A program made the position numbers and the translations under genes. The notes below the pieces were generated by a model that saw nothing but the letters and a program-made list of their open reading frames with translations, searched no databases and was not told the DNA's origin. Shown one piece after another: positions 16,354 to 23,129 of a stretch of 64,000 nucleotides of DNA. Numbering within the stretch: the first letter of the stretch is position 1; each line of letters begins with the position of its first letter. The stretch spans positions 21,469-85,468 of the forward strand of contig JAPWKH010000016.1 in NCBI GenBank assembly GCA_028283605.1, in the 5' to 3' direction. The DNA is from Arachidicoccus sp. (GTDB lineage: Bacteria > Bacteroidota > Bacteroidia > Chitinophagales > Chitinophagaceae).

Positions 16354-16395
16354 GATGTTATGTGAGGTGCATTTGTAAACTATATAAATTAAAAT

Positions 16396-16635
16396 ATGAA
16401 TACCATAAAAGAACTTATACAATCAATACCTGTCAACCGAGCAAATTTTGAACATATCGCCCAAACAGGACGAATAAACGGAAGTCTGTTGGTTGAAATA
16501 GAAAAAATGATTGAGAAACATTTTATACCAAAATTAAAAGATTTTGAACCGTCAAATCCGCTTGAAGATTTGATGACAAAAAAAGTACAACAAATTTTAA
16601 AATATCAAAAAGAACAAAGAAAATTTAATAAATAA
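16396..16635 (+). CDS. Small hypothetical protein, cassette 5 gene 1
   Basis: A 79-residue, mostly helical polar protein (MNTIKELIQSIPVNRANFEH, then EIEKMIEKHFIPKLKDFEPS, C-terminus rich in Lys/Gln). Its stop TAA shares one base with the ATG of the next gene (TAATG), so translation is coupled. The size and overlapping pair resemble toxin-antitoxin modules often found in integron cassettes, but neither protein shows a recognised toxin or antitoxin family. Unlike the other cargo genes it reads towards the recombinase. Confidence 0.65.
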   Translation: MNTIKELIQSIPVNRANFEHIAQTGRINGSLLVEIEKMIEKHFIPKLKDFEPSNPLEDLMTKKVQQILKYQKEQRKFNK

Positions 16636-16913
16636 TGGCAATATTCAAAGAGGCACAGATAAAAAAAATGCTTGATCACGTTGCAACAGGCAATATGTCG
16701 TTAAGCCAATTCACACAATCGTTAAATATAGAAGCGTACAAGTATCAAGCACATAAAGGCGATTTAGTTACAATGATGGATGTGGTTAGAAATTTGGAAG
16801 CGTTTTTAGTCCATAATGAAAATACTAAAAACATAACAAAGATTAAAATCAAAACACTCATCGATTATATGAAGTCGGAAGTTGTGGAAGGTGCGTTGTC
16901 GCATCTCACATAA
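16635..16913 (+). CDS. Small hypothetical protein, cassette 5 gene 2
   Basis: A 92-residue protein, predicted largely helical, no signal peptide. It begins MAIFKEAQIKKMLDHVATGN and contains VTMMDVVRNLEAFLVHNENT. The stop codon TAA (16911-16913) lies inside the cassette boundary box CTCACATAAC (16905-16914), so the gene fills its cassette completely. Together with the overlapping upstream gene it forms a two-gene unit of unknown function; a stabilising toxin-antitoxin role is a reasonable hypothesis but not shown. Confidence 0.65.
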   Translation: MAIFKEAQIKKMLDHVATGNMSLSQFTQSLNIEAYKYQAHKGDLVTMMDVVRNLEAFLVHNENTKNITKIKIKTLIDYMKSEVVEGALSHLT

Positions 16914-17074
16914 CTCTCAAATATACGAAACTTTGCAATCTCCTTAACTTATGATGATTTATTTATTTATGATTGATATACAGCTTTCTCAATTGAGTAA
17001 GCAAGTTTCGCAGACTGAATAATTTTTATAAAATATTATTTGTTTATTTGTATAAAATTATACAATATACGAAA
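16905..17074. other. Candidate attI region beside the recombinase gene
   Basis: The last cassette box CTCACATAAC (16905-16914) is followed by plain AT-rich sequence, not by a palindrome, as expected for an attI-type junction. Candidate recombinase-binding repeats: ATATACGAAA at 16921-16930 and again at 17065-17074; CGAAACTTTGC (16926-16936) faces GCAAGTTTCG (17001-17010) in inverted order. All lie between the array and the recombinase start at 17098. Confidence 0.45.
17048..17065. promoter_or_regulatory. Inverted repeat upstream of recombinase gene
   Basis: TTGTATAA and TTATACAA, an 8-bp perfect inverted repeat with a 2-base spacer, 33 bp before the recombinase ATG. It overlaps the expected promoter and is a possible repressor site. 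No consensus of a named regulator is recognised. Confidence 0.35.
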
Positions 17075-17097
17075 TATCAGTCTATAAAACTTACGCT

Positions 17098-18180
17098 ATG
17101 AGTTTCAACCCGAAAAATTATCAATCAACATTGGGCAGCCATAATGATAAAGATGTTATCTGGATATCTTTTCCATACGATATTTTATTGATTGAGGAAC
17201 TGAAACAAGTATCTCAACCTAAATGGAGCAATTCAAAAAAATGTTGGTATTTGCAGGATGTAACACATTACCGTGACTTGTTCAATATTCTCCAAAAAAA
17301 TTATGGCAAAAGCATATTAAGCAATATCAGCGATATAAATAAACCTGCTTTCTTGCGCTATGTGGAGCAATTGCAACTTAAAGGCTACAGCCATCAAACA
17401 ATTAGAACTTACAGCGTTGAATTTGCACAATTATTGAAAGTGCTGAAATCTTTTCCTGTCAATGATTTAACCGAAGAGCGTTTGCGGAGCTATTTCCTGT
17501 ATTGTGTGCAAAAGCTGAGACTTTCAGAAAATCAAATTCACAGCAGAATGAATGCCATTAAATTTTATTTCGAACAAATATTGCATCGAAGTAAATTTTT
17601 TATGGAAATTCCGAGACCCAAAAAACCGAGCATTTTGCCCAAAGCCTTATCGGCTGCCGACATTAAAAAAATGCTGAATACAGTCGAAAATAATAAGCAT
17701 AAACTCTTGTTGCAATTGTGCTATGGCATGGGATTGCGCGTAAGTGAATTGGTACATCTTAAGATTACCGACATCGACAGTAAACGTATGCAAGTGTTGG
17801 TAAACGCCGGTAAAGGGAAGAAAGACAGATATGTAAATCTGCCGAATTCTATTTTGGATTTATTAAGGCAATATTATAAAGAATACAGGCCTAAAGAATA
17901 TTTGTTCGAAGGCCAGTACGGAGGCGCTTATTCCGTGAGAAGCGTGCAAATCATTTTTAAGAAAACGATGCAAAAGGCAAAGATTAATAAGAAAGTAGGC
18001 GTTCACAGTCTTCGGCACAGCTATGCTACACATTTGCTGGAAGCCGGCACAGATATATCTTTTATACAAAAATTGCTCGGGCACAATGATATTAAAACAA
18101 CACTTATTTATACACAAGTATCCGACCGCAATTTATCATCTATACAAAGTCCATTGGATAAAATAAATAACCACCCATAG
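17098..18180 (+). CDS. Tyrosine recombinase, IntI/XerC-D-like, of the cassette array
   Basis: A 360-residue protein. Residues 1-70 form an extra N-terminal region (ISFPYDILLIEELKQVSQPK, WSNSKKCWYL). About 80-165 is a SAM-like core-binding domain and 180-345 the catalytic domain. All catalytic residues are visible: R214 (GMGLRVSELV), K239 (GKGKKDR), H303 and R306 (HSLRHSYATHLL), H329 (LLGHNDIKTT) and Y338 (IYTQV). The linker RPKKPSILPKALS and the tail IQSPLDKI resemble IntI. The roughly 20-residue insertion characteristic of classical IntI between the K and HxxR motifs seems absent (the segment 258-302 is short), so it is XerC/D-like in that respect. Its position directly beside the array and its transcription away from it suggest it inserts and excises the cassettes. 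Confidence 0.85.
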   Translation: MSFNPKNYQSTLGSHNDKDVIWISFPYDILLIEELKQVSQPKWSNSKKCWYLQDVTHYRDLFNILQKNYGKSILSNISDINKPAFLRYVEQLQLKGYSHQTIRTYSVEFAQLLKVLKSFPVNDLTEERLRSYFLYCVQKLRLSENQIHSRMNAIKFYFEQILHRSKFFMEIPRPKKPSILPKALSAADIKKMLNTVENNKHKLLLQLCYGMGLRVSELVHLKITDIDSKRMQVLVNAGKGKKDRYVNLPNSILDLLRQYYKEYRPKEYLFEGQYGGAYSVRSVQIIFKKTMQKAKINKKVGVHSLRHSYATHLLEAGTDISFIQKLLGHNDIKTTLIYTQVSDRNLSSIQSPLDKINNHP

Positions 18181-18209
18181 CTATCTCATTTATTCCTTAA
18201 TTTGCGCAT

Positions 18210-18971
18210 ATGCAAAACACGATAATATCTGTAAAAAATCTTACTAAAAAATACGGCGATTTTGAGGCCGTGAAAGGAATTTCTTTTGATGTGATGCAAG
18301 GCGAAATTTTCGGCTTGCTCGGGCCTAACGGCGCAGGTAAATCCACAACGCTTGAAATAATTGAAACGCTTCGTGAAAAAACAAGCGGAGAGGTTTTTGT
18401 AGCCGGACTGAATTTGGATAAACAGCCGAATGATATAAAAAAAATTATTGGCGTGCAGTTACAGTCCGCAGGATATTATCCCGGATTGTCTTTGTCGGAA
18501 CTGGTGCAGATGTTTGCCGGCTTGTATAACAAACAGGTTGATTCGCTGGAACTGTTGGATTCAGTGAATTTGCGCGATAAAGCAAAGAATAAATTCAAAG
18601 AATTGAGCGGCGGACAAAAGCAACGTTTTTCTATCGCAACTACATTGATCAATCAGCCGAAAATAATTTTTCTGGACGAACCAACGACAGGGCTTGATCC
18701 GCAAGCGCGCCGCAATTTGTGGGATCTGATTTTGGATATCAGAAAAAAAGGAACCACAGTAATTATCACAACACATTATATGGATGAAGCAGAATTTCTT
18801 TGTGATAGAATTGCTATTATCGATTCGGGAAAAATCATTTCTCTTGATACGCCGGATAATATGATTGATGAATTGGTTGCAACCGGCTTTGAGCGTCCGA
18901 AGCAAGTAAAACTCGCAAACCTTGAAGATGTATTTCTGCATTTGACAGGAAAGACTTTGAGAGAGGAGTAA
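18210..18971 (+). CDS. ABC transporter ATP-binding protein (ABC-2/CcmA type), orphan
   Basis: A 253-residue ATPase with Walker A GPNGAGKST (about 37), a Q-loop near VQLQSAG, signature LSGGQKQR (about 131), Walker B IFLDEPTTGLD and the H-loop THYMDEAE. This is the drug/Na+ export-type subfamily usually paired with an ABC-2 permease. No permease lies on either side: the next gene is a YfiT-type protein, and upstream is the recombinase. The partner may be elsewhere or may have been lost when the region was rearranged. Confidence 0.88.
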   Translation: MQNTIISVKNLTKKYGDFEAVKGISFDVMQGEIFGLLGPNGAGKSTTLEIIETLREKTSGEVFVAGLNLDKQPNDIKKIIGVQLQSAGYYPGLSLSELVQMFAGLYNKQVDSLELLDSVNLRDKAKNKFKELSGGQKQRFSIATTLINQPKIIFLDEPTTGLDPQARRNLWDLILDIRKKGTTVIITTHYMDEAEFLCDRIAIIDSGKIISLDTPDNMIDELVATGFERPKQVKLANLEDVFLHLTGKTLREE

Positions 18972-19089
18972 TCGGAACGAGGAATTGGGAAGATGTTTTG
19001 GATTATTAGATTATTCTTAATTATCATAACTCTCATAAGAAATCAACGTTTTATTTCCCAAAACAATTTAGCAACAAAGCAATTAAACA

Positions 19090-19614
19090 ATGCACGATCT
19101 TCGCTATCCCATCGGGAATTATGACCCGCAGCCGTTTTCGGAAGAATTGAAAAATAAATGGCTGGAAGATATTGAGCAGCTTCCCGAACGGTTGGAATAT
19201 GCTATCATCAATCTGGATGAAGCACAATTACAAACGCCTTATCGCGATGGCGGCTGGACAGTGCATCAACTGGTGCATCATATTGCGGACAGCCACATCA
19301 ACGCTTATGTGCGTTTCAAATTAGCTTTGACGGAAGATAATCCTGCGATAAAAACGTATGAAGAACAATTGTGGGCAGAATTAGATGATGTGAAAACATT
19401 ACCCATAAATATTTCCATTACATTGTTGTATGCGCTGCATCGAAGATGGATAGCGGCTTTGAGCGATTTGAAAGAAGATGAATGGAATAGAAAAATGTAT
19501 CATTCCGGAATGAAAAAAGAAGTAACACTTTGGTTTATGCTCGGCAATTATGCATGGCACGGAAAGCACCACACAGCGCACATTAATGCATTAAGAGAAA
19601 GAATGAATTGGTAG
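19090..19614 (+). CDS. YfiT/DinB-superfamily metal-dependent hydrolase or thiol transferase
   Basis: A 174-residue protein of the DinB four-helix fold. Metal ligands are visible as the three histidines of the family: HQLVHHIADSH near residue 55-65 and HGKHHTAHINALR near 157. Strong similarity to Bacillus YfiT/BstA by its start (DLRYPIGNYDP) and tail. BstA transfers bacillithiol to electrophiles, but Bacteroidota have varied thiols, so the substrate is uncertain. Length equals the family norm. The gene ends a few bases before the GNAT gene and may be co-transcribed with it. Confidence 0.85.
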   Translation: MHDLRYPIGNYDPQPFSEELKNKWLEDIEQLPERLEYAIINLDEAQLQTPYRDGGWTVHQLVHHIADSHINAYVRFKLALTEDNPAIKTYEEQLWAELDDVKTLPINISITLLYALHRRWIAALSDLKEDEWNRKMYHSGMKKEVTLWFMLGNYAWHGKHHTAHINALRERMNW

Positions 19615-19619
19615 AAATT

Positions 19620-20024
19620 ATGATTGAAATAAAAGAAACGAAAGATATTTTAATAGATAATGTAATCGAGATTTACAAAGCGAACTATTGGTCATCTGCT
19701 GAAAAGCCAAATGAATTATTGAATGCATTATTGAATTCTCATTCATTAATAACAGCATGGGACAATGATAAATTAGTAGGATTGGGAAATGCTTTATCCG
19801 ACGGATATTTGGTTGTATATTATCCTCATCTTATCATTCATCCTAATTACCAAGGGAAAGGAATTGGTTCATTAATTATGCAAAAATTTCAAGAAAAATA
19901 TAGCAACTTTCATCAACAGATTTTAGTGGCGGATGGAAAGGCTATTGATTTCTATAAAAAATGTGGATTTAAAAAAGCGGGAGAAACGGAATCGATGTGG
20001 ATTTATCAAGGAAACGACCATTAA
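19620..20024 (+). CDS. GNAT-family N-acetyltransferase
   Basis: A 134-residue protein started at ATG 19620 (MIEIKETKDILIDNVIEIYK); an upstream TTG at 19608 would overlap the previous gene. The acetyl-CoA loop is IHPNYQGKGIGSLIMQ (V/I-x-x-x-Q-G-x-G-x-G/A variant, about 78-92), preceded by the beta-bulge strand VVYYPHLII. The C-terminal ADGKAIDFYKKCGFKKAGE is typical of GNAT. The substrate is unknown. It lies between the YfiT-like gene and the Nudix gene with short spacing. Confidence 0.85.
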   Translation: MIEIKETKDILIDNVIEIYKANYWSSAEKPNELLNALLNSHSLITAWDNDKLVGLGNALSDGYLVVYYPHLIIHPNYQGKGIGSLIMQKFQEKYSNFHQQILVADGKAIDFYKKCGFKKAGETESMWIYQGNDH

Positions 20025-20039
20025 AATTTATTTTAAATT

Positions 20040-20609
20040 ATGACAGACGAACAACTTAAATGGAAAACATTATCCTCAGAATATTTGTTTAAAGACAATT
20101 GGCTTACAGCGCGAAAAGACCGCTGCGAGCGGGCTGATGGCAAAATTATCGATCCATATTATGTATTTGAATTTCCCGAATGGGTAACCGCATTTGCAGT
20201 AACCGAAGACGATAAAATAATTTTGGTGAAACAATACCGCCATGCGCTTGGCGAAGTTGGTATTGAATTGCCCGGCGGTTGTGTTGATGATTCGGATGCA
20301 AATTTTGAAGATGCTGTCCGCCGTGAATTGATGGAAGAAACCGGTTATGCTTTTGAAAGTGTTCATGCGTTGGGAAGAATTTCTGCAAATCCTTCTACCA
20401 ATAGCAATCTCATGCACATGTTTGTGGCAACCGGCGGTAAAAAAGTAAATGCACAGCATTTAGATGAGAACGAAGAAATAGAAGTTCTTGAATATTCTTT
20501 TGACGAATTATATCAACTGATGGATGAAAAAAGAATTGTACAGGCAATGCATATAACAACCATTTTTTATGCGCTTAGGTATTTGAATAAACTGAATTAT
20601 AATAAATAA
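20040..20609 (+). CDS. Nudix hydrolase
   Basis: A 189-residue protein with a complete Nudix box, GGCVDDSDANFEDAVRRELM followed by EETGY (about 80-104), matching GX5EX7REUXEEXGU with one variation in the first acidic position. The N-terminal part (WKTLSSEYLFKDNWLTARKD) and YVFEFPEWVTAFAVTEDDKI resemble ADP-ribose pyrophosphatase-type members that dimerise by domain swap. It is expected to hydrolyse an ADP-ribose-like or other nucleoside diphosphate; the exact substrate is not readable from sequence. Confidence 0.88.
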   Translation: MTDEQLKWKTLSSEYLFKDNWLTARKDRCERADGKIIDPYYVFEFPEWVTAFAVTEDDKIILVKQYRHALGEVGIELPGGCVDDSDANFEDAVRRELMEETGYAFESVHALGRISANPSTNSNLMHMFVATGGKKVNAQHLDENEEIEVLEYSFDELYQLMDEKRIVQAMHITTIFYALRYLNKLNYNK

Positions 20610-20714
20610 TATGCTTGAAACGAAGCATATAAATTTTCATAAACATAAAGACAGGCTGAGTTGAATCTTGCATACGGAAGCGTTTGCCCTTGGCGCACAA
20701 AATAAAATATTCGG

Positions 20715-21269
20715 ATGAAAAAAATCGTTGTCATAGGTCCGGAAAGTACAGGAAAATCAAGCCTTTGCGAAGCTTTGGCGCATCATTATCATACACTTTG
20801 GTGCCCCGAATATGCAAGAGAATATTTGTTGAAGAATGGTACAAATTATTCCTACGAAAATCTATTGGATATAGCTAAAGGACAAATTGCTTTGGAAGAA
20901 GACAAAATGAAGAAAGTCGAAGGTAGAACAAAAAGTTCCAACTCAAATCTTCTGTCTTCTCAACTCTTATTCATTGATACTGATATGTATGTAATGAAAG
21001 TTTGGTGCGAGTATGTGTTTGGTGAATGTCATTCTTTCATTCTCGAACAAATTGTTGAAAGAAAATATGATTTGTATTTGCTCTGCAATACTGATCTTCC
21101 TTGGGTTAAAGATGAATTGCGCGAATATCCCGATGAGAAAAACCGGATAGAATTGTTTAATATTTACAAAGATATTTTGATTAATCAAAACGTACCTTTT
21201 GCTATTGTCAGCGGACAAGGAAATGAAAGATTTGAATCTGCCGTCCGCTTTGTTGACAACTTTTTATGA
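20715..21269 (+). CDS. AAA-family ATPase, NadR ribosylnicotinamide-kinase-like
   Basis: A 184-residue P-loop protein with Walker A GPESTGKSSLCEALA at residues 8-22 and CPEYAREYL (about 33-41), both hallmarks of the kinase domain of NadR. A stretch LLFIDTDMYVMKVW (about 88) supplies the Walker B-like acidic residues. It lacks the nucleotidyltransferase domain of full NadR. It could phosphorylate ribosylnicotinamide, or be an ATPase paired with PnuC elsewhere. It is separate from neighbours by about 105 bp upstream and meets the convergent CbpM gene within 2 bp downstream. Confidence 0.8.
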   Translation: MKKIVVIGPESTGKSSLCEALAHHYHTLWCPEYAREYLLKNGTNYSYENLLDIAKGQIALEEDKMKKVEGRTKSSNSNLLSSQLLFIDTDMYVMKVWCEYVFGECHSFILEQIVERKYDLYLLCNTDLPWVKDELREYPDEKNRIELFNIYKDILINQNVPFAIVSGQGNERFESAVRFVDNFL

Positions 21270-21270
21270 T

Positions 21271-21561
21271 TTATTCATATCTGCTCAGCCTTTTTTTGAG
21301 TTCTGTTATTTTCTCATGCATATTATTGATCCTGTATATCAAATGCCGTATTGCATCAATTCCTTCTATATTAATATCAAGATCATAATGCAGATGTATC
21401 ATTTGTTCAATATCTTTTATCTGATCTTCAGTGATATATTTATCCTCTTCTCGCTCGGTAAATTCAAGCAAGCCATAATCTTGCAATGCGTTAAAAAACG
21501 AAATCTCTGCATGATAATGCGTACAGATATGATGAATGGGAATTAAATGTTGATTATCCAT
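21271..21561 (-). CDS. cbpM: Chaperone modulator CbpM
   Basis: A 96-residue helical protein of the CbpM/MerR-HTH-2 type ([37 protein letters not shown], a coiled helix to the C-terminus). It overlaps the downstream end of the CbpA gene by 8 bp, the standard cbpA-cbpM order. In E. coli CbpM binds the J domain of CbpA and blocks its work with DnaK. The function is inferred from family and gene order. Confidence 0.85.
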   Translation of the reverse strand: MDNQHLIPIHHICTHYHAEISFFNALQDYGLLEFTEREEDKYITEDQIKDIEQMIHLHYDLDINIEGIDAIRHLIYRINNMHEKITELKKRLSRYE

Positions 21562-22462
21562 TTGGCCTTAGTTTAGAAAGTTCGCTAAACAATTCTTTTT
21601 CCTTGTCGGAAAGATGTGTCGGTATTTTGATTTGATAAGTGATAAATAAATCGCCAAATTTCCCATCTTCTTTATATACAGGAAAACCTTTTCCTTTCAG
21701 CTTTACTTTGGTACCGCTTTGGGTATCAGGCGCAATTTTAAGTTTCACTTTTCCGTCTAATGTATCGATAATTTGCTCGCCACCGAGAACAGCTTTATAT
21801 AAAGGCAATTCAACATCTTTATATAAATCGTTGCCATCTCTTTTAAAAGAAGTATTATTCTGAATATTAAAAGTAATGTACAAATCTCCTGCCGGTCCGC
21901 CATTGATTCCTTCTCCGCCATGGCCTTTCAGCTTTATGGCCTGGCCGTTTTCAACGCCTGCGGGAATGGTAATGCGAATATTTTTTCCATTAACGGAAAA
22001 TACCTGTTGATGCGTTTTATACGCTTCTTCCAAATTTAATGTAGATGTTGCATTAATATCCTGGCCTCGAAACCTTGATTTGGTACGGCTTCCGGAAGAT
22101 TGTCCGCCGAACATGGAAGAGAAGAAATCTGAAAAATCATAATCATCGTTACCAAAACCTTCAAATTGCGATGCGCCTTGTCCGCTTTGATAGCTACGCG
22201 ATTGCTGCTGTGCCTTTGCATTTTCATAAGCTTCTGCATGTGCCCAGTCCTTTCCGTATTGATCGTATTTTTTTCTTTTCTCCGGATCGCTCAGTACTTC
22301 ATTAGCTTCATTGATTTGCTGAAATTTTTTTTTGGCTTCATCATTATTCGGATTTAAATCCGGATGATACTGCCTCGCCAGTTTTCTGTAAGCTTTTTTT
22401 ATATCTGCTTCCGAAGCGTTCTTATCAATACCGAGAATTTTATAATAATCAATGTAATCCAT
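21554..22462 (-). CDS. cbpA: DnaJ-family co-chaperone CbpA
   Basis: A 302-residue class B J protein. The J domain is residues 1-70 with the HPD motif in [12 protein letters not shown] Gly/Phe/Ser-rich linker (about 75-125) follows, then two C-terminal peptide-binding domains (130-300; [37 protein letters not shown]). There is no cysteine-rich zinc region, so it is CbpA and not DnaJ. It stimulates DnaK ATPase. A perfect -7 box TACTTTTG lies at 22484-22491, giving a short leader of about 15 bases. It is co-transcribed with the CbpM gene. Confidence 0.9.
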   Translation of the reverse strand: MDYIDYYKILGIDKNASEADIKKAYRKLARQYHPDLNPNNDEAKKKFQQINEANEVLSDPEKRKKYDQYGKDWAHAEAYENAKAQQQSRSYQSGQGASQFEGFGNDDYDFSDFFSSMFGGQSSGSRTKSRFRGQDINATSTLNLEEAYKTHQQVFSVNGKNIRITIPAGVENGQAIKLKGHGGEGINGGPAGDLYITFNIQNNTSFKRDGNDLYKDVELPLYKAVLGGEQIIDTLDGKVKLKIAPDTQSGTKVKLKGKGFPVYKEDGKFGDLFITYQIKIPTHLSDKEKELFSELSKLRPNG

Positions 22463-22483
22463 TCGTACAATTAATTTTATTTA

Positions 22484-22491
22484 CAAAAGTA
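22484..22491 (-). promoter_or_regulatory. -7 promoter box (TACTTTTG) of cbpA
   Basis: Exact TAnnTTTG on the minus strand, 22 bases upstream of the cbpA start codon. No recognisable -33 element. Confidence 0.5.
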
Positions 22492-22494
22492 AAA

Positions 22495-22881
22495 CTAATT
22501 AATTCTTATAGACACAATGCTTGATAAGTTGTCTTTCGTTTTAATCATTACGGTAATGCTGAAACTTTTGTTGTCAGATTTTATTTTTCCGGTAAGATAG
22601 CCTGTGCCGCCGAGTTCTCTTTGTGAAGATAGTTCGAAACCGTTGATGCTGTTCGAGGTATAAAAGTCTTTCAATGTTTGTGTAGCCTGGTTTTTACTTA
22701 TGTTTTTTGCTTCATCTTTATTCGGCAATTTAATATCCACGTAGTTCTCCAAATATTTGCTTATTTCTGTAGCGTTTCCTTGTTTGAATGCATTGATAAT
22801 GTCGGAAATAGCTGTAGATGCAACAACGGTAAAGGCCGATAAGATGAATGATACTATTGAATAAATGAATACATGTTTCAT
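22495..22881 (-). CDS. DUF4783 periplasmic protein
   Basis: A 128-residue protein started at ATG 22879-22881 (MKHVFIYSIVSFILSAFTVV), which gives a proper signal peptide; a longer reading from 22965 would bury it. The mature part matches DUF4783: ISDIINAFKQGNATEISKYL, LENYVDIKLPNKDEAKN, LKDFYTSNSINGFELSSQRE, ending with a beta-rich region. This NTF2-like family is found almost only in Bacteroidota and its function is unknown. It is probably secreted to the periplasm. Confidence 0.8.
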   Translation of the reverse strand: MKHVFIYSIVSFILSAFTVVASTAISDIINAFKQGNATEISKYLENYVDIKLPNKDEAKNISKNQATQTLKDFYTSNSINGFELSSQRELGGTGYLTGKIKSDNKSFSITVMIKTKDNLSSIVSIRIN

Positions 22882-23129
22882 CTGTTTATATTTATTTTTT
22901 TTAATTGTCAGGTGGAATTCGCCAGAATAATCATGCTTTGGAGATGCAAAATTCTTATGGCTCATTTCATTTGTTTATTTTTTAATATAATAATTGTTAC
23001 AAACTATGCGCCAAATTAATCATTTTATTATTATTGCGCGAATGTATGTAAAGGATTATTGATTGAAAGAGGTTGAAAAATGACTAACTTTACACGCCTA
23101 AATTAAATCTTCAGATTAAAAAATAATAT

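Larger units (their letters stand above)
918..17097. other. Integron-like gene-cassette array (five cassettes, integrase at right)
   Basis: Seen directly: five consecutive segments each begin with a GTTANNNNN box and end with its reverse complement. The pairs are GTTACCTGC 918 / GCAGGTAAC 2905; GTTATTGGC 4734 / GCCGATAAC 11383 (one G-T wobble); GTTATAGGCA 13259 / TGCCTATAAC 13897; GTTATGTGC 13988 / GCACATAAC 14532; GTTATGTGAG 16357 / CTCACATAAC 16905. Long imperfect palindromes separate neighbouring segments. Known biology: in integrons the R'' box closing a cassette pairs with the R' box at that cassette's own start, and recombination occurs in the GTT core. The tyrosine recombinase gene starts 184 bp beyond the last box and is transcribed away from the array, as intI normally is. 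Most cargo genes read away from the recombinase, as in known arrays. Inference: a chromosomal integron or an analogous system. Cassette 2 is unusually large (6.7 kb), and the array has been invaded by IS elements. Confidence 0.75.

Noticed and set aside
16396..16913. Calling cassette 5 a known toxin-antitoxin system
   Set aside because: Gene size and overlap fit, but neither product has a recognised toxin or antitoxin motif.
918..16914. Canonical class 1-type integron
   Set aside because: The recombinase differs from IntI (no visible IntI-specific insertion, extra N-terminal region), and no Pc/attI1, qac or sul genes are present. Only an integron-like or analogous system can be claimed.
18210..18971. 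ABC ATPase as cargo of the cassette array
   Set aside because: It lies beyond the recombinase on the other side from the array, with no border boxes or palindromes around it.
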